A DNA stretch of 19,389 bases, from positions 1 through 19,389 of the forward strand of contig JAEZDS010000247.1 in assembly GCA_023433205.1 (NCBI GenBank), read 5' to 3'. Positions 1 through 8,130 of the stretch are shown here, one piece after another. The stretch's first letter is position 1, and each line of letters starts with the position of its first letter. This stretch comes from Bacteroidota bacterium. Its GTDB lineage: Bacteria > Bacteroidota > Bacteroidia > B-17B0 > Aurantibacillaceae. The notes beneath the pieces were generated by a model. The model ran no database searches, was not told where the DNA came from, and saw only the letters and a list, made by a program, of their open reading frames with translations. Made by a program: the position numbers and the translations under genes.

Positions 1-12
1 GATAATAAACAC

Positions 13-276
13 ATGAAAGGCTGCAGATTCGCAATTCAATTTTCAGACAGCGCAGCTGCTGTGATCAGGGAGGCCGGCAGCGCCATTACTAGTGCCGGGG
101 GAAATTTTGATGGCGATGAAGGTACAGGGACTTTTGAGCTGCCTACCGGCATTGGTTCGGTAAAAGGCAGGTACACTATAGCCGATTCAGTAATAAATAT
201 TCAAATCTCCGACAAACCACTTTTTGTTGGCTGTAAGAAAATTGAAAAGACAATCATAAAGTACCTGCAGGGTTAA
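13..276 (+). CDS. Small uncharacterised protein (87 aa)
   Basis: I do not recognise this gene with confidence. It encodes a soluble 87-residue protein with no signal peptide or membrane segment. The pattern is an N-terminal helix-like stretch (residues 8-28), then glycine-rich short strands around FDGDEGTGTF and GSVKGRYT, and a C-terminal lysine-rich segment ending IEKTIIKYLQG. This order (helix, then a beta section in which a short protein tests for low-molecular or lipid-like ligand, then 'KP...KIE..I.K.L') loosely recalls the polyhydroxyalkanoic-acid-system small proteins, but that is only a resemblance by eye. ATG is the first start in frame, with no obvious Shine-Dalgarno. A second small ORF on the same strand begins 7 bases after its stop, so the two may be co-transcribed. 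Confidence 0.6.
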   Translation: MKGCRFAIQFSDSAAAVIREAGSAITSAGGNFDGDEGTGTFELPTGIGSVKGRYTIADSVINIQISDKPLFVGCKKIEKTIIKYLQG

Positions 277-283
277 ACGAAGG

Positions 284-511
284 ATGTTAGGTAAAAGCGA
301 AAATAAAAGACATGGTTATAATGGTGGAAATGCCACCTTTAAACATTACAAAGTAATGGTAAAGATCCTGCAGGATGATAAAATTGAATATCAGAACCTT
401 GAGATCTTTACCACCGGCCTTACACAATTGCTTGAGATGCGACGTATTCACAATAAGACCTTTGATCAGACAGGGTTTAAAAGTCTGTCTGATAATTCAC
501 GGAACAATTGA
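284..511 (+). CDS. Small hypothetical protein (75 aa)
   Basis: Not recognised. The 75-residue product has a charged N-terminus (MLGKSENKRHGYNGG), then a segment with an alternating hydrophobic pattern (HYKVMVKILQDDKIEYQNLEIFT) that could form a beta hairpin, then a helix-like TGLTQLLEMRRIHNK. It starts 7 bases after the stop of the preceding small gene and has the same orientation, which favours translation from a shared message. No membrane segment or signal peptide is visible. An overlapping ORF at 375-566 in another frame is judged a shadow. The alternative is that this is random open frame; the residue composition looks protein-like but there is no family match to rely on. Confidence 0.4.
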   Translation: MLGKSENKRHGYNGGNATFKHYKVMVKILQDDKIEYQNLEIFTTGLTQLLEMRRIHNKTFDQTGFKSLSDNSRNN

Positions 512-543
512 AGGGCCCTCGGACTCTGTTCCCCCAGGTCACA

Positions 544-939
544 CTACACAGCATCGAGCATTCTAAAATTTGGCTTTGCTCCGCTTGTAAAGTGACTGAT
601 CATCTGCCACAAACGTTCAATTTCTTTCTCAAGCATTGCATTACGGCTCTTGATCTCAAGATAAGCCTCGTCCTTCCAGAAGTCTGAAACCTCATTTTCG
701 CTTAATTCGCGAGAACCATTTGGGAGCATCTCATTGCGTCCAAACATTATCCACTCTATGGTGCTTCCATAAACATTGGCAATCCGCTGCATTGAACTCT
801 TGTGCGGTTTAAGCGTGCGCCCGTTCTCCAGATGAAAAATAGCAACATGCGACAGATTACAGCGTGAAGCAAACTCCTTCACACTTAAATTATAATGTAA
901 TCTAAGCTGGCGAATGCGAAACGCGATTGTATTTTCCAT
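544..939 (-). CDS. XRE-family helix-turn-helix regulator with C-terminal coiled coil
   Basis: A 131-residue DNA-binding regulator. Residues 5-62 form a Cro/CI-type helix-turn-helix: IRQLRLHYNLSVKEFA (helices 1-2), NLSHVAIFHLENGR (turn and recognition helix, with the typical 'LENGR' ending), then MQRIANVYG and 'IEWIMFG', the usual closing helix of this class. Residues 85-118 are rich in E, K, L and R (ISHF preceded by LEKEIERLWQM), suggesting a dimerising coiled coil. The ATG at 939 is the first start after an A/T-rich upstream region; no Shine-Dalgarno is seen. It converges on the small plus-strand gene ending at 511. The target is unknown; autoregulation would be typical. It is not adjacent to phage or toxin genes. 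Confidence 0.85.
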   Translation of the reverse strand: MENTIAFRIRQLRLHYNLSVKEFASRCNLSHVAIFHLENGRTLKPHKSSMQRIANVYGSTIEWIMFGRNEMLPNGSRELSENEVSDFWKDEAYLEIKSRNAMLEKEIERLWQMISHFTSGAKPNFRMLDAV

Positions 940-1033
940 AACATTTTTTTTAAGTGTAACTTTTAATTAATTATTGAATTGGTTCGTTCAGTTATAGTTA
1001 TTTAAAAATTCACAAAAACTGTACCACATAACA

Positions 1034-1074
1034 TAATTAGTCCCCCCCACTGATTGAAGGGGGGGTTGTAATTA
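1034..1074. other. Strong hairpin with C7/G7 stem
   Basis: Seven C (1042-1048) and seven G (1059-1065) can pair over a 10-base loop, and the outer TAATTA (1034-1039) and TAATTA (1069-1074) extend the stem with a 2-versus-3-base internal bulge. It lies between the mannanase gene (ending at 1147, minus strand) and the promoter side of the XRE gene. It could act as a terminator for the mannanase message, although no T-run follows on the minus strand. The two homopolymer runs are also potential slippage sites. Confidence 0.45.
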
Positions 1075-1146
1075 GTAAACGAAAAATATACCTGTAAATT
1101 ATTGTATGGACATTGGACCAGCGGAAAAAATCCGATCCAGGCGGTT

Positions 1147-3027
1147 TTACCTGACAACAGCCTTCAGCACCTTTTGCCGCTGAACCGAATTCCCATGCCT
1201 TAGTTCAAGGATATACAGCCCGGGCGGAAAGTTATGCCGGAAATTAAGGCTGGCAGGAACAAGGTCGCTGCGCTGATCAAATATCATTCTGCCACCGGCA
1301 TCAAACAGCCTGATCTCAACCGGACCACCACTATCAGGCACTCCTGATGTGAGCAGATTTAACTGATCGGTAAAGGGGTTAGGATGAACACTGAATATAG
1401 CAGGAGCCCCATTGTTTTTTATTCCCACGACACCACTGTAAAAGGGGTCGTTCCACACGCACTCTATAAAAGCCTGTTTGGCCGGGTCAGATGAATTGAT
1501 CCGCCAGTCGTGTTCCTTTGTGATACTAAAAAAAATCAATGCCTCTGTCTGACTAAAATACGATTTAATGTCCTTTGCCATCATACAAAGCCACTGAGCC
1601 TTGGTCTGTGAACCGGAAACCTCAGCGCTGTTTCTCTCTCTTGAACCCACTTCGCACACATAGATAGGCTTGTGAGAATAATGTTTTTCAAGATAGTAAT
1701 AGCTCTCTGCCATTGTGTATCTGAAAGACTTCCACGCAGGAGTGCCCAGGTCCGGGTGATTATAAATATCTGTTGCAACAATATCCACATAATCATCACC
1801 AGGATAGCAGCTCACTACATAATTGTAATTTGAATAAGGTTTGGGTTCCGCGTTCAGGCACCACATCCACTGCACATTATTGGCACCCACAGCCCTGAAG
1901 CGGTTAACCACATAACGAAAAGCATCAATGTATTTTTGAGGATCGTTATTATTGTGAGTAAGTGACCAGGAATACCAGTCGCCCTCAAACTCATGGAATA
2001 TGCGTAAAATAACCGTACCAGTATACGATTTGATCTTGTTTGCGAAATCATCAATATAGGCATCAAAACTTCCGTCGAGGATGTTGTTCAAACGGGGCTG
2101 AACGGGGTCGAGACGGGAATATTCGGCGTACATACTTTCCCAGGTGATCACCGGTCTGTACCCATTGTCGAGCAGCGTCTGCACCTCAGCGCCCGGCAAC
2201 GAATTGGCAGAAGTGCCGGAGTTGCTGTAATAAACAAACCAGTTCACCAGCTGCATTTTTTTTCCCCCTGGCAGAAAAGCCTCTATTTCCCCCGGCACCT
2301 GAGCTGGGTTTGGATTACCGCCAAGTACTCCAAGCGCACATTTACTGCCCGGCACGCCCGACGGAAGATCAAGAATTGAGGCTCCATGAGGCATAGTACC
2401 CTCTGAGAAACAGATCATATCCATGTAGTACTGGTCTGCCGCGCCCGCTCCCGCAGGCTTGCTGAAAATAAAACCCACCGAAAACAACATTCCTCCCGGA
2501 GCCGTGTACCTGACATCGAAAGCTCCGTTACCCTCTGTATTGTCATCCTGAAAACTGCTCAAAGGAATGGAGATCAGCTGCCACTCTTCTGAACGGCCAA
2601 TACTCGTGGTATATATCCATTTATCATCACTGGTTCCTTCAAACTGATCATTGTTGTTATCATCTTCAAGAATCACTACCTGAACCTCGGCGCTTGCAGC
2701 ATTAGAGGTAGGGTTGTAGAAATAAAAATTGAGCCTGTCCTCCCCGGCATTCAGCTCGAGGTAACGCATTGTGGCCTTTCCAAACTCACCGGCCCCACTG
2801 TTCCAGTTAAGATCCAGCTTCAGCACCCTGTCTCCAATCACATCACTGGCCGCCAGAGGGTTGGCAGCAATGCTGTGCGACATGTCATTATTGACATAAT
2901 CGCCGTCGGGCAGTGTGGTCTGACCAATGTCAAGACCATCAAAATCATAGATTACGTATTTTAACCTGGAGGTTTGTGCAGGACTGCTTAACCAGCCTGC
3001 CAGCAGCAAAATGCAGATATGTTTCAT
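1147..3027 (-). CDS. Secreted GH26-like beta-mannanase with T9SS sorting domain
   Basis: Predicted extracellular endo-acting glycoside hydrolase of 626 residues. An ATG at 3027 gives a clean signal peptide (MKHICILLLAGWLSSPAQ); the longer open frame to 3084 adds a non-signal 19-residue extension and is rejected. Residues 25-210 form a beta-rich, carbohydrate-binding-like domain. Residues about 230-515 look like the GH26 barrel: ILRIFHEFEGDWYSW (acid/base Glu about 346) and KPIYVCEVGSRE (nucleophile Glu about 459) match the two GH26 catalytic motifs. Residues about 545-626 begin VHPNPFTDQLNLL and end with GLYILELRHG plus a basic tail, the type-A T9SS sorting domain. The substrate is most likely beta-mannan, but other GH26 activities (such as beta-1,3-xylanase) cannot be excluded. 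No SusC/SusD pair is adjacent, so it is not in a classical polysaccharide utilisation locus. Confidence 0.85.
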   Translation of the reverse strand: MKHICILLLAGWLSSPAQTSRLKYVIYDFDGLDIGQTTLPDGDYVNNDMSHSIAANPLAASDVIGDRVLKLDLNWNSGAGEFGKATMRYLELNAGEDRLNFYFYNPTSNAASAEVQVVILEDDNNNDQFEGTSDDKWIYTTSIGRSEEWQLISIPLSSFQDDNTEGNGAFDVRYTAPGGMLFSVGFIFSKPAGAGAADQYYMDMICFSEGTMPHGASILDLPSGVPGSKCALGVLGGNPNPAQVPGEIEAFLPGGKKMQLVNWFVYYSNSGTSANSLPGAEVQTLLDNGYRPVITWESMYAEYSRLDPVQPRLNNILDGSFDAYIDDFANKIKSYTGTVILRIFHEFEGDWYSWSLTHNNNDPQKYIDAFRYVVNRFRAVGANNVQWMWCLNAEPKPYSNYNYVVSCYPGDDYVDIVATDIYNHPDLGTPAWKSFRYTMAESYYYLEKHYSHKPIYVCEVGSRERNSAEVSGSQTKAQWLCMMAKDIKSYFSQTEALIFFSITKEHDWRINSSDPAKQAFIECVWNDPFYSGVVGIKNNGAPAIFSVHPNPFTDQLNLLTSGVPDSGGPVEIRLFDAGGRMIFDQRSDLVPASLNFRHNFPPGLYILELRHGNSVQRQKVLKAVVR

Positions 3028-3164
3028 ATTTAGTACGTTGAATGTCTTATATGTAAAATCAGTGCCACTCTCAGATCTGGACACTTAGTACCAAATACAC
3101 GCGGGTGCAAATGCAGCAGAGACAATTGTGCGAACGGAGTGAGTGATTTTGGGTAAAAAATGCC

Positions 3165-4088
3165 TCAGTCACTGTTTTTATCTTTTTTAAAAGCCGGATC
3201 ATCTCTTTTGAATTCGGCGCCCTTACGCGGCTCCACGCTTTGTTTATGAAAGAGCGCGAACTGCCGGCAGAACTCCGCGCCAAAAAATAGAATCATGGCA
3301 GCAACGGCGAACCACAACATGATAAGTACCACCGAGCCTGCAGCGCCATAAACCGAGGCGGGGTCAAACGTAGCAATGATAGTACTGAGCGCGTATTTCA
3401 GAAGCACAAATAACACACCGGTAATCAGTGCGCCCATAAGAACCGTTTTCCAGCGCAGCTTTACCTCGGGCAGGTATTTAAACATAAGCGCGAATAACAC
3501 ACTTACCAGAACGAGAAAAGCAGCAAAATCAATCACGTGAAAAACAACAAGCTGCACCTCTTTAAACATTCCCTCCAGGCGGTGGCGTATCGCAGAAAAA
3601 AGAGCGCTGAACGCCATAGAGATGAGTAGCAGAAAAGAGAGCACCAGAATGAGACCGATGGAAAAAAGACTTTTTCGCAGCTGGGTCTTTAATGCAGACC
3701 TTACTCTCTGCACTTCCCAGATGTTGTTTAGCGTTATCTGCAGGTGAACAAATACCCGTGTAGCGCCAAAAAGTATGATAAGGATACTTACTGCGGTAGA
3801 CACCCATCCACCCTGAAGATCACCCGCTTTGCTTACAACTTCTTCAACCTGTTTTGCAGTAGATGGATTGATTGAGCCCGTGATCTGCCGGTGCAATTCT
3901 TCCTGGATCTTGTTCTTGTCAACCAGAAGCGCGGCAAAATTAATGAGCAGCACAATTAAACCGGGAATGGAAAAAACCGCAAAATAGGCCACCACGGCGC
4001 CCTCGCGCAAAGGACTTCTCTGAATCCATGCTTTGAATGTTTTTTTTGTGATCTGCCAGAAATTTTTCAGTCTCTTCAACCTTATCAT
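3165..4088 (-). CDS. YihY/BrkB-family inner-membrane protein
   Basis: Polytopic membrane protein of the YihY/virulence-factor-BrkB family. The family hallmark is at the N-terminus: a basic helix (RLKRLKNFWQITKKTFKAW) followed by SPLREGAVVAYFAVFSIPGLIVLLI, which aligns with the family's 'a-AYY-hhSl-P' first membrane helix. Five further hydrophobic helices follow, including GWVSTAVSILIILFGATRVF, FSIGLILVLSFLLLISMAF, VVFHVIDFAAFLVLVSVLFALMF, VLMGALITGVLFVLL and VVLIMLWFAVAAMILFFGAEF. The C-terminus is a hydrophilic, lysine-rich cytoplasmic tail. I chose the ATG at 4088 (307 aa) because family members begin close to this basic helix; upstream starts at 4130 and 4181 would add 14-31 unsupported residues. 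The biochemical function of the family is unsettled. It shares orientation with the mannanase, 137 bases upstream of it, with no evident functional link. Confidence 0.88.
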   Translation of the reverse strand: MIRLKRLKNFWQITKKTFKAWIQRSPLREGAVVAYFAVFSIPGLIVLLINFAALLVDKNKIQEELHRQITGSINPSTAKQVEEVVSKAGDLQGGWVSTAVSILIILFGATRVFVHLQITLNNIWEVQRVRSALKTQLRKSLFSIGLILVLSFLLLISMAFSALFSAIRHRLEGMFKEVQLVVFHVIDFAAFLVLVSVLFALMFKYLPEVKLRWKTVLMGALITGVLFVLLKYALSTIIATFDPASVYGAAGSVVLIMLWFAVAAMILFFGAEFCRQFALFHKQSVEPRKGAEFKRDDPAFKKDKNSD

Positions 4089-4243
4089 AAATGAAAAAAG
4101 GATGCCAGCATTTAGCACAGCCCCGATCATTTGGTGGTCGCCGGTAGTATTTCCGGCAGCTTTCGTATCAAATCCCGTCACAGGGCTAATCCGCAGTCAA
4201 TACCTGTTTAATCTGAAGATGCTGCCCATGACACCACACTTAT

Positions 4244-4257
4244 GTAACATTTGTTAC
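4244..4257. promoter_or_regulatory. Palindromic operator candidate upstream of the multicopper oxidase
   Basis: GTAACA-TT-TGTTAC is a perfect 6+6 inverted repeat with a 2-base centre. It lies 47 bases before the multicopper oxidase ATG, in the divergent region shared with the YihY-type gene. The size and symmetry suit a small dimeric regulator. The regulator's identity is unknown, and no cop/MerR-type signature is visible. Confidence 0.35.
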
Positions 4258-4303
4258 CGCAGCGCCTGTCACCAATTTAGTAATTTTCCGATTAAAAATT
4301 TTT

Positions 4304-6001
4304 ATGAAAAGTATCTCATTTTGTTTTATTGCCCTCAGTTCTGTTGTTGTGGCACAAAACCCTTTATACATTCCAGATACTCTAAGTAGCAGTACAATAG
4401 ATTTATCACTTCAAACCGGAACGGTGCAGTTTTATGCACAGCAGCCCACCAGCACGTATGGTGTTAATGGCCATATTCTGGGGCCTACTTTAATGCTGCG
4501 TAAAAATTATTCGGTAACTATTAATGTTGCCAATAATTTACCAGATACCACTACTATACATTGGCACGGTATGCATGTGGCACCGGTTAATGATGGCGGT
4601 CCGCACATTACAATTGCGCCAGGCAGCACCTGGAGCCCGACTTTTAAAGTAAAAGACTGGGCTTCTACCCATTGGTATCACCCGCATCTGCACGAACACA
4701 CTAACGCGCACGTACAAAAAGGAATTGCCGGCTTAATAATTGTACGCGATTCTGCTGAGCGAAGTTTGGGTTTGCCGCGCACCTATGGAGTCGACGATTT
4801 TCCGATGGTTATCCAGACCAAAGCCTTTGATACCAATAATCAGATAGTAGTTGCTTCGGCGCAGGACACAGCTTTAATGGTTAATGCCACATTAAGACCA
4901 TTCCTGGACGTGCCTTCACAGGTTGTGAGGTTACGTTTGCTTAACGGATCTTCAGAACGCACGTACCTGTTAGGGTTTACCGGCAACAAAACATTTTATC
5001 AGATCGCTTCGGATGGAGGTTTATTGTCTTCACCTGTTTCACTTACCCGGCTGCGTTTATCTCCTGGAGAACGGGCGGAAATATTGCTGGATTTTAGTCC
5101 TTACAGCGGGCAGAGTTTTGATATGGTAAATTTCACCACCGAATTACCTAATGGAAATTATGGCGCGCCACAGCCGGGAATGGGACCAGGTCAAACTATT
5201 CCGGGCTACGCGCTGAACACGATTAATACCGCCACTTATTCCGTTATTAAATTTAATGTGGCAGCACCAACATCCAGCCCTGTAACAAGTATACCGACTA
5301 CCCTCGCCATGCATAATCCGTGGGCAGAGAACTCGGCTGTTCATTCGCGGACATTAACATTTATGGCCGCAAATATGGGACCTTCAGCTATTCAGGGACC
5401 CTTTATCATAGATAATCAGATGTTTGACATGAATACTATCAATCAAACAATTCCCCTGGACAATATTGAGATATGGACACTGCGGAATCAATCACCGATC
5501 TCGCATCCGTTTCATATTCATGATGTTCATTTTTATGTACTGGACATTAATGGTACACCGCCTCCTGCGAACTTAGCGGGGAGAAAAGATGTGATTCTGG
5601 TACCTGCCGGGAACGGCACCGTAAGATTCATCACTAAGTTTGAAACGTATTGTGACGATGAGTATCCTTACATGTATCATTGTCACATGCTTACGCATGA
5701 AGACGATGGAATGATGGGACAATTTCTGGTCACCTGTCCACTGGAAACCGGGATTGATGCAACCGAAGCAAAAAAGGAAGTCATTATCTATCCGAATCCA
5801 GGGAATAATCAAGTTAATATTATGCTCGATAATTCTGTTTATGCCTCATTTTTTGTTCTGGATGTGTGGGGAAAGACAATTCAGAGCGGGACCTTACATG
5901 AGGGTTTGAATACAATTGACATCTCTCCGTTACAAAGCGGTGTGTATTTCATTAAAACAGGAAGCGAAAAATCAAAATCCTATAAATTAATAAAACAATA
6001 A
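4304..6001 (+). CDS. Secreted three-domain multicopper oxidase with T9SS sorting domain
   Basis: Copper enzyme that couples one-electron oxidation of a substrate to reduction of O2 to water, acting outside the cell or at the surface. The start at 4304 gives a signal peptide (MKSISFCFIALSSVVVAQ). All four copper-binding motifs are present: HWHG (86-89), HWYHPHLH (123-130), HPFHIH (401-406) and HCHMLTH (459-465) with a methionine at 470 in the axial position of the type 1 copper. Residues about 488-565 start after a linker with IYPNPGNNQVNIML and end YFIKTGSEKSKSYKLIKQ, a type-A T9SS sorting domain, so it is probably surface-anchored. The overall layout resembles CotA/bilirubin-oxidase/SufI-type proteins. 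The substrate (phenol, bilirubin, Cu(I), Mn(II)) cannot be read from sequence. No copper export gene sits beside it. Confidence 0.92.
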   Translation: MKSISFCFIALSSVVVAQNPLYIPDTLSSSTIDLSLQTGTVQFYAQQPTSTYGVNGHILGPTLMLRKNYSVTINVANNLPDTTTIHWHGMHVAPVNDGGPHITIAPGSTWSPTFKVKDWASTHWYHPHLHEHTNAHVQKGIAGLIIVRDSAERSLGLPRTYGVDDFPMVIQTKAFDTNNQIVVASAQDTALMVNATLRPFLDVPSQVVRLRLLNGSSERTYLLGFTGNKTFYQIASDGGLLSSPVSLTRLRLSPGERAEILLDFSPYSGQSFDMVNFTTELPNGNYGAPQPGMGPGQTIPGYALNTINTATYSVIKFNVAAPTSSPVTSIPTTLAMHNPWAENSAVHSRTLTFMAANMGPSAIQGPFIIDNQMFDMNTINQTIPLDNIEIWTLRNQSPISHPFHIHDVHFYVLDINGTPPPANLAGRKDVILVPAGNGTVRFITKFETYCDDEYPYMYHCHMLTHEDDGMMGQFLVTCPLETGIDATEAKKEVIIYPNPGNNQVNIMLDNSVYASFFVLDVWGKTIQSGTLHEGLNTIDISPLQSGVYFIKTGSEKSKSYKLIKQ

Positions 6002-6023
6002 AAGAGCGGACCTTTTCAAGCCG

Positions 6024-6173
6024 TTACAATCGGTAATAACCTGTTTCAAAAACGTTTACCGGATAAGACAGTGGGCTTGTAGCCACCGGTGCCCAGGTTT
6101 GCGCTCTGGTGAAAACAAATGATCCCAATATAAACAATAAGATCAGAACCGGTTTTTTAGGCAATGATTTCAT
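6024..6173 (-). pseudogene. Signal-peptide stub of a secreted protein (49 aa)
   Basis: A short minus-strand ORF (ATG at 6173, TAA at 6024) encodes a textbook Sec signal peptide, with basic MKSLPKKP, hydrophobic VLILLFILGSFVFT and cleavage-like RAQ. It then has 24 residues starting TWAPVATSPLSYPVN and ends TGYYRL. The mature part is too short for a normal T9SS or outer-membrane cargo, and the frame closes 22 bases from the convergent oxidase stop. The most likely reading is the 5' remnant of a larger secreted gene whose rest was deleted. A genuine tiny secreted peptide is the alternative. Confidence 0.4.
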
Positions 6174-6308
6174 TCGGTTATTTTTTGGGCAAAGTACCGG
6201 ATTGGATCTTTTTGTTTATGTGACTTAAGTCAGCTGCGCTGATCACTATCAGTTTGACAGGCAGGAAAACATTTTGGTTTGATCAGACAAAAAGGTCAGC
6301 AATACCCG

Positions 6309-6332
6309 CCTCCTGGGAAAATTGGCAGGAGG
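6309..6332. other. GC-rich hairpin upstream of hipB
   Basis: CCTCCTG (6309-6315) pairs with CAGGAGG (6326-6332) across a 10-base loop. It sits in the 295-base gap between the signal-peptide stub and hipB, about 135 bases before hipB. No T-run follows on either strand, so a terminator is unlikely. The rest of the gap shows no further gene. Confidence 0.35.
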
Positions 6333-6404
6333 TTGATAAAAAGAGGCCATTTTGTAGTAAAATACCGATATTAATCAGTATACTTGTGTTTAATGATGGA
6401 TAAA

Positions 6405-6467
6405 TACGACAAAAAGCAAGGCCATTTATGTCGTAAAAAAACTACATTAATACCCATTTTTTAGTGT
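6405..6467 (+). promoter_or_regulatory. Candidate HipB operator region
   Basis: Two inverted repeats sit just before hipB. TACGACA (6405-6411) pairs with TGTCGTA (6429-6435) over 17 bases. A weaker pair, TACATTAA (6443-6450) and TTAGTGTA (6460-6467), is imperfect and abuts the start codon. HipB-type antitoxins typically bind paired palindromes in their own promoter, so these are reasonable operator candidates. The classical E. coli HipB site (TATCC-N8-GGATA) is not present. Confidence 0.4.
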
Positions 6468-6468
6468 A

Positions 6469-6813
6469 ATGTCGGAAAATATAAACATAATTGGTTTTAG
6501 CGATAGAAAAATCGTAAAGTTGCTGGCCGGCTTCATCAGGCATCACCGTATTGAACAGAATAAAACACAAATGCAGCTGGCAAAAGAAGCAGGGCTGCAC
6601 CGCTCAACGCTTGCTGAGTTTGAAAACGGAAAGGGAATAAATCTCACTTCCTTTATTCAGCTGCTCAGGGCTCTGAATCTGCTTTACACTTTAGATCAGT
6701 TTCAGGCACAACAACAATTCAGTCCTCTGCAGCTCGCAGAGCTTCAGCACAATCAAAGAAAAAGAGCGTCAAAAACAAAAAAAAGGGTGCGCCAGAACAA
6801 ATCCTCCTGGTAG
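6469..6813 (+). CDS. hipB: HipB-like XRE antitoxin
   Basis: DNA-binding antitoxin of a type II HipBA module. The 114-residue product has an N-terminal helix-turn-helix (residues about 18-72): FIRHHRIEQNKTQMQLAKEAG, then LHRSTLAEFENGKGINL (recognition helix ending in the 'E-NGKG' pattern usual in HipB proteins), then TSFIQLLRALNLLYTLD, which also matches HipB-type sequences. The C-terminal 20 residues are strongly basic (QRKRASKTKKRVRQNK), a likely disordered DNA- or toxin-contacting tail. Its TAG stop overlaps the GTG start of hipA by one base, so translation is probably coupled. It should repress its own promoter through the inverted repeats at 6405-6467 and neutralise HipA. The ATG at 6469 directly follows an A/T-rich leader without Shine-Dalgarno. 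Confidence 0.88.
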   Translation: MSENINIIGFSDRKIVKLLAGFIRHHRIEQNKTQMQLAKEAGLHRSTLAEFENGKGINLTSFIQLLRALNLLYTLDQFQAQQQFSPLQLAELQHNQRKRASKTKKRVRQNKSSW

Positions 6814-8102
6814 TGGTTACAACTGCATATGTAAATATCTGGGATCTCCGTGCAGGTGCCATCGCGTGGGACGCGGGCTCCGGGCTTGGTTCGTTTGAAT
6901 ACGATCCCGCCTTCCTGAAAAGCAATTTAGACCTTGCTCCGCTCAAAATGCCTGTATCCGGCGCTGAAAAAAAAGTGTTCGTTTTTCCGGACCTAAGACG
7001 CTCGAACACATTCGCAGGGTTGCCGGGTCTGGTTGCAGACGCGCTGCCCGATAAATATGGAAACGCTTTAATTAATTCCTGGCTCAGCCGGCAGGGAAGG
7101 CCGGCAGACAGTTTGAACCCGGTTGAAAAATTGTGCTTTATAGGAAAGAGGGGAATGGGGGCGCTGGAATTTGAACCGGTAATGCGCGAAACTGCCGACG
7201 AGGCGTCTAAAATTGAACTGGCCAGCCTGATAGAAATGGCGGAACAAATATTAACCGGCCGGAAAAATTTCAAAACAAAGCTGTTGCCTCATGAAGAAAA
7301 GGCCCTTGTTGACATTCTGAAAACAGGTACCTCAGCGGGCGGCGCAAGAGCAAAAGCAGTGGTGGCGTTTAATCCCCGTACAAAAGAAATAAGAAGCGGA
7401 CAGGCTGAAGCACCCAAAGGTTTCTCTCACTGGCTGATAAAATTCGATGGTGTGACCGACGCGCAGTCAGGCACCTCAACCGGATATGGTCGCGTTGAGC
7501 TGGCTTATTACCATATGGCACTGGACGCGGGCATTGACATGACCGAAAGTACATTGCTGGAAGAGAATGGCAGAGCGCATTTTATGACGAGGCGCTTCGA
7601 CCGTGTAAAAGGGAAAAAAGTCCACGTGCAGAGTCTATGCGCCCTCAGGCACTTCGACTTCAATGATATCACGCTTTACAGCTACGAACAGCTTTTTGAA
7701 ACAATGCGCCTGTTAACCCTCACCTATCCCGAGGCGGAACAGATGTACAGGAGAATGGTGTTTAACGTGATGGGACGAAACTGCGACGACCACACAAAAA
7801 ATTTCTCTTTTATAATGGACCACAAAGGCAGATGGAGTCTTTCCCCCGCCTTTGACGTCTGCCACGCTTACCGGCCGGGCAGCGATTGGGTAAGTCAGCA
7901 CTGCTTGAGTATCAATGGCAAAAGAAGAGACATTGATCGGGAGGATCTTTTAAAAGTTGGCCGGCAGATGAACATCAAAAAAGCGGATAATATTATTGAG
8001 CAGGTTTCGTCGGTCATCAGTAACTGGCCACGCTATGCTGCCGAAACCGAAGTCAACAAAAAACTCGCCGGCGCGATCAGAAAAACCTTGCTGGTAATTT
8101 GA
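6813..8102 (+). CDS. hipA: HipA-type Ser/Thr kinase toxin
   Basis: Kinase toxin of 429 residues. In characterised HipA proteins the target is glutamyl-tRNA synthetase or a related factor, leading to growth arrest and persistence. Visible conserved elements are the N-terminal couple_hipA region (residues about 5-125, with FPDLRRSNTFAGLPGLVADALPD); the phospho-regulated loop TSAGGARAK with Ser174 at the position of the autophosphorylated Ser150 of E. coli HipA; FMTRRFDR (258-264); the catalytic DDHTKN (Asp325, Asn330); and SPAFDV with metal-binding Asp348. All catalytic positions are present, so the toxin looks intact. It starts at GTG 6813, inside the hipB stop codon; an ATG start is not available nearby in frame. 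It lies immediately outside the accessory island's left repeat. The specific target in this organism is unknown. Confidence 0.92.
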   Translation: MVTTAYVNIWDLRAGAIAWDAGSGLGSFEYDPAFLKSNLDLAPLKMPVSGAEKKVFVFPDLRRSNTFAGLPGLVADALPDKYGNALINSWLSRQGRPADSLNPVEKLCFIGKRGMGALEFEPVMRETADEASKIELASLIEMAEQILTGRKNFKTKLLPHEEKALVDILKTGTSAGGARAKAVVAFNPRTKEIRSGQAEAPKGFSHWLIKFDGVTDAQSGTSTGYGRVELAYYHMALDAGIDMTESTLLEENGRAHFMTRRFDRVKGKKVHVQSLCALRHFDFNDITLYSYEQLFETMRLLTLTYPEAEQMYRRMVFNVMGRNCDDHTKNFSFIMDHKGRWSLSPAFDVCHAYRPGSDWVSQHCLSINGKRRDIDREDLLKVGRQMNIKKADNIIEQVSSVISNWPRYAAETEVNKKLAGAIRKTLLVI

Positions 8103-8130
8103 TTTTGTTGCATGTAGATAAGATTTCTAG

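Noticed and set aside
6719..7273. Minus-strand ORF of 184 codons over hipB/hipA
   Set aside because: It lies antisense to two well-supported genes and its product has no recognisable domain; it is a shadow frame.
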